A program made the translations under genes and the position numbers. From NCBI GenBank assembly GCA_013399875.1, contig VXAZ01003471.1, positions 1,046,455 through 1,110,454 of the forward strand: a stretch of 64,000 nt of DNA. Direction: 5' to 3'. Shown piece by piece: positions 26,701-38,429 of the stretch (position 1 is its first letter; every line of letters starts with the position of its first letter). The notes under the pieces were generated by a model. It was not told where the DNA came from and ran no database searches. It saw only the letters and a list, made by a program, of their open reading frames with translations. The DNA is from Gymnorhina tibicen. Its lineage: Eukaryota; Chordata; Aves; Passeriformes; Artamidae.

Positions 26701-28967
26701 ACTACCAACCTGCCAGCAGACAGCACGTAGTGTACACCACTGAAATCTGTGCTTAAGGCTAATAGAGTGTTGCCATTCTGGATACTGGCTTGAACCTATC
26801 TAGCCTCTGCCTGGAAAATTCATCTACACTGTCTCCTGTCACAAGCAGGAGGAAAAAAAATAGCTAAGCAATGAGATAGCTACAGAATACAGCATCAGTC
26901 CTGATTACTACCACAGTTCTCAAAAATTCCTGATTTTCAAAACTGCGCAAAAATTTCCATATCCTTTTTTTAATCCAAAAGCTCTTTATTCAAATACCAA
27001 ACCAAATATTATCAACTTAAATAGCTTACTTTCCTTCTGAAATGCTGACATAACAAACACTGGAAAACCACAGAAATGCAAAATTTTACTTACTTGAGAA
27101 AATGCAAATTATAGCCAAATAAATGATAACACATTACAATGAGCTGTGCACCTGAAATTCAATATTTATAAAGCTAGTGGATCTGTGAAAACAGAGGATT
27201 AGAATTCTCTAACATGAATATGCTTTGAGGATAAAAACAAAGTGAAGATTAATTTCTTCTCCCTCTTCACAAGGATCTAGCATATTTGCCTTCAGCATTC
27301 CAGAGCTTAGCATAGCTTTGCAGCTGTACAAATAATTTTTTTCTGTTCTCTTAACAGGCATTCCAAATTTCTTATTTGTTCTGTATTATTATGCCAGGTA
27401 ACAGCAGGGATAATGATGCTCCACCCTTTGACCATGAAAGGAAGAAAGCATAATTCACTTACCTGGGAAAATAGAAAGGACAGCCAACTGTAATTAAATG
27501 CAACCAATCAGGCCTAATTAAAGGAGACGAGACCAAACTGGAATGTACTCTTTTACCATCAAGTTTAGATGAACAGCTATACAAGAAACAAATAAGGCCT
27601 ACTCCTGTGAGGTTTGTCAACTAGCATTGCATCTAACACTCTTCAGTATGATATGGATTAAGAAGAAAAGGACTGCTCTAAGGCATCAGAGCTATAAGTG
27701 TGTAATTCCATTTAAGTGTATGATTATTAAAGCACATTTATGGAAGATAAAAAGACTAAATAATCACCTAAATGCTTTATTTTTCCTTAGTAACGTCAGC
27801 ACATCAGAGTCAAAACTAAAAGCTCCACTGTAAAACGTAAAATGGTCTTTCCTGAAAAGTTGACAATTCAAACAGATGAGATGGAAAAAGCATGAGATAA
27901 AGGAAGATAATCCCTACTTGATAACATGAAAATGAGGCACACTCCAAGATCATGGGGAAATAAATTAATTTAACTAAAAACTTAATTTCTTGAACTACCC
28001 CTTCTTTGTGATGTTGTTACATTTCAGGTTTATTAGCCACATTAGGAGATAACAGCTCCTGGAAAACTGTCATAAAAATAGTATGTAAGTGAAAATACTC
28101 TTAATTCCTGCAGAATCACACCAAGGCAGCAATTCTCTGAAGACAGAGCTCAAAGCAAAGAACTCAAACTCTATATTACCAATGTCCTTCTCCCAATATT
28201 TTATGCATTACTTCTCCAGATCTACTTCCTATCTGACACTCAAATAAACAAGTAAGGTAAGTGAAGCTCCAAAAAAGAGTAATTTATCCCAGGATATATG
28301 TAAAGCTTCTTTAACAAAAGCATAAGCGAGCATATAAGTCCACTTTCTGTAAGAACCTCAGCATCCAAAAAGCACTGTAATAAGGTTTGGCTGTATCTTG
28401 TAGCTGTAAGATTAAGCCCAGTAATGTGGTTTTTATATTCACTGTAGAGAGTTTTTCAGCATGCATGACACACTGCATGTCATTTCAGCAGAACATGCAT
28501 TCTGTGTTGAAGTAATCTAGGTACAATTCAAAGATACAGAACAACGAAAAGAACAGCTCTTAAAGATATATAATTTTATATCTTATAATTTCATGATATT
28601 CATTTTCATGAGACACTGGGTTTTTTCTCCCTTTATTAACTGAAATGACCTTAAATTGAAAATCAAGACAAGGTGTAAAATGTCTTTTCTCCAATGGTCA
28701 GAATATTCCACCTAATATATACAGAAAGTTAGTCAGCATCACATGACACAAGTAATTTTTCCTCTCAAATTATTGCTGATAATTGCACTGCTCCAAATAG
28801 CAAGGGGTATAGAACTCTATTTCATACAAAGTGATTATTAATTGGCATATCACTTTAAAGTATAATTTGTTAACTAATGATAACTGAAAAATTGATTTGT
28901 TTCATAGCTTCTTAAAATTTAATAAAGAACAGCCACCTTTCTCCTAGTACTTGAATGTCTATAATCA

Positions 28968-29019
28968 AGAACTTTTGCCAAGCTCTNNNNNNNNNNNNNN
29001 AGAACTTTTGCCAAGCTCT
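28968..29019. other. 14-N assembly gap flanked by an identical 19-bp repeat
   Basis: AGAACTTTTGCCAAGCTCT ends immediately before the N run (28968-28986) and begins again immediately after it (29001-29019). This is the pattern left when two overlapping contig ends are not merged. It is intronic and does not affect the SKAP2 coding sequence. Confidence 0.9.
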
Positions 29020-29650
29020 TTTTATTTCGTTTTGCCATCTGACAGATACAGTTGGGCATTTAGAGTCATAATCATGCAACCACATTGGAAAGTCCACAGT
29101 AAAAAGTTTTTGTATAATCGTAGCCATGCTGGAAAACATGGAACAGAACAGTGTCAATACTCATGTTGCTTTCTTTGCAGTTCATTTCCATAGTCTTTTC
29201 AAACATATTGCTTTCTTGCAGGATTATAATACCATGTATTAAGCAGAAGCTGATAACATTTGGAACAATAGAGAAGTTTTGCTTAATACAAATGCCAAAA
29301 TGAATAAAGAAAAAAATAATGGGCAAGTTTCTGGAAAAAGCTGTAAGGCTTTTCAATTTTTTAATTTAAAAAAATTGCATACCAGAAAATATTAATGAGC
29401 CGAGAGTCCCCTGAGTTCACTTTTACACATTCTGCACTATTTTGATGTCCCTGCTAAAGAAAACTGAAGTGTTCCCACTCAGAACTGAACACATTCTTTT
29501 TTCAATGTCATGGCAAAATCTGAAGTCTAGAAGTATCTTATCCATCATGTTACTTTACTCACTTACTTTAAACCACTCAAAGTTATCAAACTAGAAGTAG
29601 AGAAGACAAAATGATCACATGTCACAAGGTAAGAAAGAATTCAACAATAC

Positions 29651-29755
29651 CTTTAACTTCTTCATAAATGCTGTCATCTATCGGTTCACTGTTCACTTGT
29701 CCAACATCATCATATTCCTCTTCCTCCTCCTCAGGAATAGTATTAGATCCTGTAT
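29651..29755 (-). CDS. SKAP2: SKAP2 exon: acidic linker with YDDV and YEEV tyrosine motifs
   Basis: This 105-nt exon is phase 1 to phase 1. The acceptor is TGTTACATAG and the donor is TTAAAG/GTATTGT. The alternative AG six bases further in (ATACAG) would delete two residues. The peptide includes DTGSNTIPEEEEEEYDDVGQ and then VNSEPIDDSIYEEVK. It matches human DIIPED, LYDDV and PIDDEIYEEL. The YEEV motif fits the preference of Src-family SH2 domains (pYEEI-like) and corresponds to a known phosphotyrosine in SKAP2. Compared with human, about 11 residues are missing: six Glu residues replace the DERGEL region, and the proline/serine-rich spacer between YDDV and PIDD is shortened. Confidence 0.93.
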
Positions 29756-30180
29756 CTATGTAACAGCAGTTTAAAAAGTTAACATTTAGCAGAAAAGAAT
29801 GCCTAAGCAGAAATTTATACAAAATGAAAACACAAATTTTCTATGATCTGCTCCTTCCAGTATATTCTGCTTTTTTTTTTACACTGTTCAAGGGATAATA
29901 AAGAGTTTATATGAAGGAGCTTGTATAAGGGAGAACTTTCAAGCTAAATGAAAGCTTTTCAAGCTAATTTTCAAGCTTTTTCTGGGAGAAAAGCAAAAAT
30001 CTTGAAAAAAGAGAAAAGTCACATAAAAGCTGTAACACAATTGAAAACTAGGACTTGCTACTCAAAACTTGGACATGTGGGAATACTACATGTACTAACA
30101 TGACAGACAAGTAAATGGACAGAACTACCATCACTAAGTAGTATTGGCAATAAAGGTGACTGCTCTACTGGCTGGCTTAC
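29756..30180 (-). other. SKAP2: Short SKAP2 intron (425 bp)
   Basis: This is the intron between the PH C-terminal helix exon and the acidic-linker exon. At 29935-29985 it holds several close copies of a TTTCAAGCT word. Nothing else was recognised. Confidence 0.85.
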
Positions 30181-30244
30181 CTTGAATTACAAATTTGACT
30201 TGCTGTACCCATTCCTCTGCTTCTTTGGGTGTGGCAGCTGTAAA
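30181..30244 (-). CDS. SKAP2: SKAP2 exon: PH domain C-terminal helix
   Basis: This 64-nt exon runs from phase 0 to phase 1. The acceptor is ATTTAATAG (few pyrimidines) and the donor is TTCAAG/GTAAGCC. It encodes FTAATPKEAEEWVQQVKFVI plus Q, equivalent to human residues of about 199-219. This is the C-terminal amphipathic helix of the PH domain with the near-invariant Trp (EEWVQQ). Substitutions from human are mild (Ser to Thr, Asp to Glu, Leu to Val or Ile). It lies 905 bp after the central PH exon and 425 bp before the linker exon, in the tightest exon cluster of the window. Confidence 0.95.
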
Positions 30245-31149
30245 CTATTAAATGTTTATTAATAACTACTAGCAGTAATGACACAAACACAACTACAATT
30301 TCATTAGCAATAAAAAAGAGGGACTGTAACATTCCCATCACTTCCTCAAGAAACCATTAGCAATTCTTTTCATGTCTTCTGATACTTTTCTTGCAAGGAT
30401 GCTTCTTATAATGTACAGCTAATTTTGACAAATTTACGTAATTGAAGGAGAGGATGATGGATTTGAAACTCTGATCAGCAGCTGGCAGCTGTGCAGAAAA
30501 AAGCTGCTTCTCTTCATCAATGTCAAAGCCAGAACTGATGAACAAAATTTGCCCTTGACAATTAGAAGACACCCATGAATTTCTTTAGACTGCTGGGTAC
30601 AGTTTTCTTAAAAATGTTCTTGTCAGACTCCAACACACTACCTGACAGCTTAATTAACTGGCTTTCAACCGCAATCTCAGATATTTAAAACTTATTAAAC
30701 TTACATTCCATATTGATGTCTGGCTGATAGATCTCTGAATTGCACAGCTGATATGTGCCTTTTCATAGGTTTTCCTTGAAAAGCCATGACCAATACAATA
30801 TGTATTTAACACTGATACATGTTTTAACTTTCTTTTACTATTTAATTCATCCAAGAAATCACACAGACACGCTATACAATAGGTATTAAAATGCTAATAT
30901 TGAAATGACCAATAGATAAAGATGATAGATTTCCTTGCTCTTGACCAAAAAGATAGTATTTGACCATGTACATACATACGTTTAATCAGATTTTTTTTCC
31001 TAATATATGAATATACAATATAAGCAAGCAAGGGTTTCCTTTTTTCATTAAGATGTCAGTGACAGTTGTTTCACTGAAATGTTAATTCAGTAACTGGAAT
31101 TGTAACAGCTTTATCAATTAAATTTCAAGTCAACATAAAAAAGTCCAAC
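30245..31149 (-). other. SKAP2: SKAP2 intron between PH exons (905 bp)
   Basis: The intron runs from donor CAG/GTTGGAC at its right end to acceptor ATTTAATAG at its left. It is AT-rich; no repeat or second exon was seen. Confidence 0.85.
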
Positions 31150-31274
31150 CTGATAAATGCGCTTATCTGGAGCAGAGATTTCAAAACAGCAATCTTTCTT
31201 TGCATCCTTCCGAAGGCTATTATTCATTCTGATGGTGTAGCCCTCTAAGGCAAATTCACCTTTCTGTTGTTTGT
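31150..31274 (-). CDS. SKAP2: SKAP2 exon: PH domain central strands
   Basis: This 125-nt exon begins in phase 1 and ends in phase 0. The acceptor is TCTCCAACAG and the donor is TATCAG/GTTGGAC. The peptide includes DKQQKGEFALEGYTIRMNN, then SLRKDAKKDCCFEISAPDKR and IYQ, equivalent to human residues of about 157-198. A second AG (ACAACAG) lies just inside the exon. The upstream acceptor is chosen because it keeps the DKQQK residues and the phase-1 junction. The KKDCCFEI core is unchanged from human. Confidence 0.96.
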
Positions 31275-34200
31275 CTGTTGGAGATAAAAAACAAAGTTAG
31301 AGCTTCATTTACAACAGTGAATGTAAGTGGCTCAGCAGGTTATCGTTTATTCAAATTTTGTTTTCTATTTCATGAATTTTACAAAGAACAGGGAGGTTTT
31401 TAGCAAAATGATTAAGTGATGCTTCTGGAGATAAAGCTTTATTTTAAGGGAAGATGTACCCAAAAGTACATTTTTCTGTAGGATGCCTAAGGAATTCCAC
31501 AGGGGGATGTTTGCAGATGGTGGTCTTATTTAGTAAGAAGTGCATGTTATGACACTTGTATCTAGGGAAAGCCAAGAACTGGAACTTGCAAGACACGTTT
31601 CCTATAAATCAGTGTCTCTTTCAGGTTCAGTAAACCAATGGGAAAACCTGTCTAGCTCAGAACTTGCTGAGCTCCCTCCTAAACTAACCACTTCACTCAA
31701 AAAATAAACTTCAAGCTCCTTTTTAAGCAATTGGAAAAGCTGCTTTTCACATCCTCCCACCCACTCCCAGATGTGCCTCCTTTCAACATGGCAAAAATAC
31801 AGAATAAATTTAGTTATAAATTCAGGTGTGCGCGTCTGTGTTCATTCCAAAAGCATTTCTCTCAAAACAGCCAATGTTTAATTAGCTAATAAAAGTACTG
31901 AGCCCTACCAGAGTTTATTATGTACAGCCATGTGGTTGTTTTAAAGACAATTCTACTTTTCAAAGATTCTGGTTTATAAAAGTATCACTTACAACAGATC
32001 TGACTTTAAATACACTGCATGTTGTGCAAGCAGCACCTGTGCACTCCTTTCGAGCCCTTCAGACCAAATTCTGCATCGGATTTTATGTGCTCTGGCATAT
32101 TTTGGCGAATATTAAAAACAAACCAAACGTAAAAGTAATTAAGTTTTGCAATTTCTGCAGATCACAGTGCAGCATTTGAGTGAAGATTGGCATCATAGTT
32201 CACATTTTGCACAGGCAAACAAAGAACAAAGTGCAGTTGCATATCAAAAAAATATCATTTAGTGTGGGGTTTTTTTACACAGAAGAGAAAAGCATTAATT
32301 AAGCACCAGGCACAGCAGCAAAACTACTTTAAGTATTGCTGAATAGAACTTAGGTGCAGATTGAGCATCCATTGCTTACACTTGTCAACAAAAGGGGGAA
32401 ACTTATACAGTGGATAAAATAGGAAAACTATAGTTTTCAACAAATTTTTGTCATATTTCTGGAAATTTAATAGGAAAGAAAACCTGTTTCCACTCCTGAG
32501 AGGGTAAAAATTGGCTAACACAGAAATGCGAACATAAACGGACGTCAGGGCAGTCACCAGTGAAATACTCTTGCTAGTAATCTTATATGCACACAGACAC
32601 GTATTCTCTGTCCTTACACCTTTTTATGAACTCTCACCCAGGGCAAGTAAATACCCAATAACACAATTATATGAGAAAATCTAGGGTACTATTCTATTTT
32701 CACTTCTAGTCCCCTCCCCCACAGTAAGTTTTATTCTGTCTTAAATAAGTACTAATGATACAGTACCAATATTTTATATTTGCTCAATCCTCCACCCCTA
32801 TTTCAAACAGCACACACATGCAAAATTCATGAAATCACACCAAGGCAGATATTAGAAAAAATAACTTGCAATAGGTTAACTAGGTCCCTTTTAATGAAAT
32901 TCATTTCTGCCTAGGAATGTTATTGTTCCTTCACTTGTGACCTCAGGGAGAAGATGAAGTGAAACACATTAATTTCTCACTCTCCCATGCTGGAGGTTCA
33001 TCAAAACCGTAGAAGATAGAAGTACGCAAGCAGAATAAACAAACACCAGGTTCAAAAGGTAAAAACATTTTGTCAAGATAAAAATGAGGCAAGTATTCAA
33101 ATTTACTCTCTTGGATTATTTCTGAGACTGCTTCCCTGTGACATGGATGATCCCTTTTATGGTAATACACTTTTACAGAGCTAATCTCGAATGATCTCTG
33201 CAGTGGTACTCATTCTTTCAAAGAGCATTGCAGTTAAACCACAAAGATGCTGTACTTTGGAAGGGGATGGTGCAGGGCATCCATATCCCACTTGATTGTT
33301 TTTCTATTTATACTGTTTTTGTCTTATCTCTCTGAACGCACTATTTCAGTGCTAAAGAAAATTACCTGTATGTACCACCGAATATATAAATATATATCAA
33401 TCCTTTGCTATTATATTCTTTCATTGACCACTATAGCAATAGACTAGACTTAGCATTGCTACTCTTACTTCCAATTGTCTTAGCAGTAACCTGTGACTGA
33501 AGTCCAGTGTGGCATCATGCATATACCTCAAATGCTGAAAATGAGGAAATTCTAAGACAATGAGGTACTTCACAGCCCTGACTCAGAACCTGTTAAAGTT
33601 GAGGGAAAGACTCAGTGTGCATTCACGCTCCCTGTGGCAGCGAGCCAGAGCTAAGACCTAGTATGTCCTGAGAAATGGCTCCACAAATACAGAATGGCAG
33701 AACACAGGTCAGCAATAGCTCAGCTGCTTGCTCTGATGGTGACAAACAACGGAGGTCTACAAATCCCATTTGCTCTTGCAGAATACCCCTTTTCAGTTAG
33801 GACCAGAACCAACCCCATCAGCTGATCACCACGGAGCAAACCACGACCCACAGTAGCTGCTTGGCCAGGCAGAGTAGTCAAGTGCAGGCTTGAAGGCAGA
33901 GCCATCCTGGGATCATGAGACTCAACAATCACCTCGACTTCACTGATCAGCACAGGCTTGCAGCTAAGTGAGTCTGGACAGACCTGGGCTTTTGGTTTAA
34001 GATGCCCTGTGAAGTTAGGGCCACAGCTACTCCAGTGAACTTTCACATCCAGAGTTAAATTGTTTATATCAGAAATATTTTCTGGAGACTGTGCTTTAGG
34101 GAGAATTAAACAGTTTCTGATATTTAAAAGCTTTGAAGACTTAAAGATTTTACTTGGAGACTTAAAATTAGATATTGTTCATTTTTATAGCAGGAGTCTT

Positions 34201-34748
34201 AATAGTAGCTTCAATAAGCACATTTACATTACAGATATTTAAGTTTCATTTTGAACCCCCAAATCAGAGCCAGAGTTTTGCTTAGGCAGGAATATAACAG
34301 CATCTTTAGGGAAAAACTAGGGAGACATATGCTGATGGAACACACTTCTCTGAGGAACAATAACATTTTTGCTGTCTATTATTTTCTCAAGATAGAGCTT
34401 TTCAATTCAGCAACAAGAAACCCTTAAGTTGTGCCAGAAAAACAAAAAACAGAAATGCAAAAGGGGTAATACCAGTCTTGTAAAAATAAAAAGGATTGTG
34501 AACATCATCAAGCGTAAGTTGTTCCACAATGAAGCTAAATCTCATTTCAGCATAAGCTGTCATTTGCTCTCATCTGCTCATCCTCCTCTATCCCATTCTT
34601 CCCATGTAAGGCACATAACGGAAAAATAAATCTGTAGATCATTTTGCAATAGGAACATAAAGAAGTAGTATAGCAGAAGGGAGAGTCAGGCACTAAGTAT
34701 CAAAAAAACCCCCCAAAGCTAGTACACAGATATTTGAGAGAAATAAAA

Positions 34749-34759
34749 GGGGGGGGGGG
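34749..34759. repeat. G11 homopolymer
   Basis: An uninterrupted run of eleven G followed by CCC. It is prone to length error in sequencing. Confidence 0.95.
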
Positions 34760-36249
34760 CCCATATTTAAAATAGAGAAAATTCAAATCTGAGTAAAATT
34801 TGAAAACCTTTAAACATTTCTCTTACATATAAACTTCATTCATCCTAAAAAGAGTTAAATGTTGTTAACAGAAACAGGGCCAATATTATCTTGGGTAAAG
34901 AGAGTCTCAAGGGAAGCAGAGAAAAAGCATTTTGAAGTAACCTTGCGTAACTAAGTTCATGGGAACATTTAAAACAAAGAAGGGTAAACCTTCAATGAGA
35001 TCTTGAAATTACTGGGTTGTAAATTTGAGGCCTAAGGCGATGTGCTCATATTATTAGCACATGTAAAAAGAATTACTGCATTCTGAAGAACAGAGAAGAC
35101 TCAGATGGTAGAAAGGAAAGAAGTTACAGAGAAAGACATAAGGAACAAAGGCAAACAGAAAGATTTCAGAGAGCGATAAAGTATTTATAGATACTATTAG
35201 AATCTATAATTTAACTCTCTTCATCTTGACATTAGGAGCCTGTAAGATTTTACAGTTTACACAGCTTCATGCTAAATGTAGTTTCACATACTTTTCCATG
35301 TGCAGGACGTCTGCTATCTAAAAATAGTTCAGTGTAAGTATCTCCAAAATGGTAATTCCTTTTCCAGCTTTCGGAACAGTCTTTTCCAAATGCATGCACA
35401 AAAGTTCTCCCCTTTTAGACAGCAGATCTGAAATGTCATCAACTTTTTTTTCTTATTCTTCTTTCCTTTAATCTAGTCCTCTGAGAAATTGAAATTGCAA
35501 AATAATTAAGATATTGAAGCAGTGATTTAGGGCACTGAACTGTTTATATTCAGTTTGCTTATACCAGTAGTTATTTTTTTAAATAACGCATTATTAACAG
35601 CAAGTGTGACTCTCAAGGTCTGAATTTAACATTCTCATAGCAGAAGATCCATTAGATAGATGCCTTTGATTGTCATCACCCTGCTACAACAAAGTCCTGT
35701 TGAGCATGCACAATTCCCTTTTCTGCCCAAACAGAAGTAGTTCACCACTGGCCTGGTCATCACTGTCATATTATTCAGAGAAATCCAAATTATCAAGTCC
35801 ATGTTGAAACTAAAGAAATTGAAAAAAAAAACAAACCCAGACTTTTCTAAAAGCCTCTGAATTATACCCCTCTTTAACATCATATTACTGGCAGGCAGGC
35901 AGATACCATTTTCAAGTTATAAAAATGAAAATAAATTTTTAGTGCCCATTAGCAGGGGAAAAATTACCATAATGTTATCAATTACTGTCTTGCTAAACAT
36001 TTAGCTGATCTCTCCAGTTTGCTGAGACAGAGGGGCATATAACATTGTGGCCTAGTGAGAAAGAAGTAATGAAGCCATTAATTCAATCATTTATAAAGCA
36101 ACAAATTAACTTTCCTTCTTCACATGCACTTTGAGGTCTGAAAGGTTATCCATACTATCTCAGTGTCTGAGGACACAGGAACAGCCAGAGATCATACAGA
36201 AAACTTATAGGAAACCAGGGTACTCAATTCAGGGTGCAACTGCATGGAA

Positions 36250-36477
36250 GGAAAAGGAAAAGGAAAAGGAAAAGGAAAAGGAAAAGGAAAAGGAAAAGGA
36301 AAAGGAAAAGGAAAAGGAAAAGGAAAAGGAAAAGGAAAAGGAAAAGGAAAAGGGAAAGGGAAAGGGAAAGGGAAAGGGAAAGGGAAAGGGAAAGGGAAAG
36401 GAAAAGGAAAAGGAAAAGGAAAAGGAAAAGGAAAAGGAAAAGGAAAAGGAAAAGGAAAAGGAAAAGGAAAAGGAAAA
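36250..36477. repeat. Hexanucleotide array (GGAAAA)17 (GGGAAA)8 (GGAAAA)13
   Basis: This is a perfect 228-bp array of 38 six-base units. Units 1-17 are GGAAAA (36250-36351), 18-25 are GGGAAA (36352-36399) and 26-38 are GGAAAA (36400-36477). It is pure purine on the plus strand and therefore pure pyrimidine on the transcribed SKAP2 sense strand. The unit has no stop codon in several frames, which creates spurious Lys-Glu, Gly-Lys, Arg-Lys and Phe-Pro open frames across it. None is a gene. Confidence 0.98.
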
Positions 36478-36910
36478 TATTTATGGAAGGAAAAACTATG
36501 AAAAGGAGGACCAGGCAAGCTTCTCAAAATCCCATCCAGCTCTGACATTTGAACACACTCTGCAATGTTGTGGGCCACGTGCTGGTAACCGGTACTGCAG
36601 CACAGGCATAAATACACACGTGCTTCCCACAATACCTATTTCTGACACGTGATTAGCTCAAAACTTTAAGCCTTGTTTCTCCATCTACTCCATTTAGCAG
36701 TGATCAAGGGAAAAAATGTAGGTGATTCACTTAGACCTGTCTATATTGCAGGAATAAATTACACAGTTTCACTACCTAATGCTACACCAAATGTAGGAGA
36801 AAATAGAAGATAAAACAGGCAAAGAAGACACCAGCCTGCAAGTATCACAACTGTGGAAAGGATGCTTGTAGTCTTTTAGGTGAACATATACACAAACACA
36901 CAGCCATTTA

Positions 36911-36985
36911 CTGTATTTCACAGGCTTTATCTTGCACTGTATACTTCTGTATTTCACAGGCTTTATCTTGCACTGTATACTTCTG
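36911..36985. repeat. 36-bp tandem duplication
   Basis: The unit beginning CTGTATTTCACAGGCTTTAT is present at 36911-36946 and identically at 36947-36982, plus three bases of a third copy. The lack of mismatches indicates a recent event. Confidence 0.92.
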
Positions 36986-38129
36986 GACTAGGCCTCATAT
37001 TTTTCATCATTCAGCTTGGAGTAAATGATTCTGAAACTCTTCCTCACACGTTTGTGAGCTTTATACACTTCCACACTTCTTGCTCTCCCAATGCAAAAAG
37101 GAGAAAGTTAGAAGAATTAAGACTATTCCAGAAACAACAAATCTATACAAATAATTAAAATGCATCCTATAGCCTCATCTTTACCACTCTGTTACATTTC
37201 CACTGATACTCAAGCGTGAAACTCAAACTTTGGCCAACAAAAGACACATCACAGCAGACACAAAATAGCTTTCACATATTATTCACCTATGTGTCTGGTT
37301 TTAAAAACAGACACAATTCAGAACAAGCCAAGATGGACGTAGAAATCCCTGCTGCCTCTCAGCAACACATCCCCCAACACACAGGCACTAGCAGCCCATT
37401 ATCCATTTAAAGTGACGCGGGCAGCAGGACTGAGTACGTATGGAATCCTCGTCACTTTGAAACCAGGTTCACAATTTGCACAAAGCCACCCAAACACACA
37501 CTTCAGTGCTGTTCTACAGTTGGTCAGAACACATACTGAATTTCTACACGGTCCAAGTTATCAAGGGTAACAAGCAAACGAAGAAGGCCCCCACCACAAC
37601 AGCATACTATAGCAGGTACCACTGCTGGCCACAATAGTGGGAGTGAAAACAGTTCCAGCGAGTAAATACCAGACCTGCTCAGGATTGCCTCATCACACAC
37701 CTCATCCATGCTGACAACCTGCAGCTGAACAGCATGATAAACTGCAGCACAAACGTTCACAACCATTAGGATGACAGCTCACATTTAACAGCATACTAGT
37801 CTGCCATGGCTGTTCTGCACAATGACGGTGAGTTGCTTCTGCACTGGAACAGGCACTTTTATATACGATGGCATGACAGGCCTGAAGAAAGTACCTCTGA
37901 CCAGTCTAGAAAAAACCTTTTTTTATTCAAAGGCAAGTCCAGGAGTGACTTAGTCATCCCATATGACAAAGTCACTACACCATACTTAACTAGTTTTTCT
38001 GCACTACAAGCACCAATCCAATGGAGGTAGGGCAGAAATTCATGCATCTGATTTGTTTGCTTCTTCCATGAAATACTGTGGAGTCCAATCATGCCATGCT
38101 CTCTGCAACTATGTGAAACGAGGTTGTAA

Positions 38130-38429
38130 TTAGGTGGGGGTCAGTCTATTCTTCCAAGTAACAAGAGATAGGACAAGAAGAAATAGCCTCAAGTTGTGCC
38201 AGGGAAGGTTTAGATTGGATATTAGGAAATTTTTTTTCACTGAAAGGGTTGTCAAGTATTGGAACAGGCTGCACAGGGAAGTGGTGGAGTCACCATCCCC
38301 AGAGGTATTTACTAGACATGTAAATGTGGCACTTAGGACAGGGTTTAGTGGTGGGCTTGTCAGTGCTGCGTTAATGGTTGGACTCGATGATCTTAGAGGT
38401 CTTTTCCAACCTAAGTGATTCTATGATTC
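38130..38429 (+). mobile_element. CR1 non-LTR retrotransposon, intact 3' end
   Basis: This is a 5'-truncated CR1 copy on the plus strand, antisense to SKAP2. It shows the conserved segments AGGTTTAGATTGGATATTAG, GGTTGTCAAGTATTGGAACA, GGTTGGACTCGATGATCTTA and GAGGTCTTTTCCAACC. It ends with the characteristic terminal octamer-type repeat (GATTCTATGATTC, 38417-38429). The short frame across it is the degenerate C-terminal end of CR1 ORF2. It seems better preserved than the copy at 20.5 kb. It is inactive because it is truncated. Confidence 0.93.

Larger units (their letters stand above)
10009..29650 (-). other. SKAP2: Large SKAP2 intron (19.6 kb)
   Basis: The intron between the acidic-linker and divergent-linker exons contains a minus-oriented CR1 fragment (20525-20750), a hairpin with RUNX words (13618-13668), a PBX-MEIS-like word (17631-17640), a possible cassette exon (18501-18542) and an assembly gap (28987-29000). 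The remaining sequence is AT-rich with no recognisable gene. Many frames of 60-138 codons are open by chance, but none shows a known domain. Confidence 0.7.

Noticed and set aside
33720..34046. GC-richer stretch with a 108-codon minus-strand frame, considered as an ERV or processed pseudogene.
   Set aside because: No retroviral or known protein motif, poly-A tail or LTR boundary could be identified.
36131..36652. Long open frames of Lys-Glu, Gly-Lys, Arg-Lys or Phe-Pro repeats on both strands.
   Set aside because: They are translations of the stop-free hexanucleotide array and have no coding evidence.
37524..37766. Minus-strand frame of 80 codons in a GC-richer patch, considered as a missed exon.
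   Set aside because: It does not resemble SKAP2, would disrupt the in-phase junction between known PH exons, and matches no recognised family.
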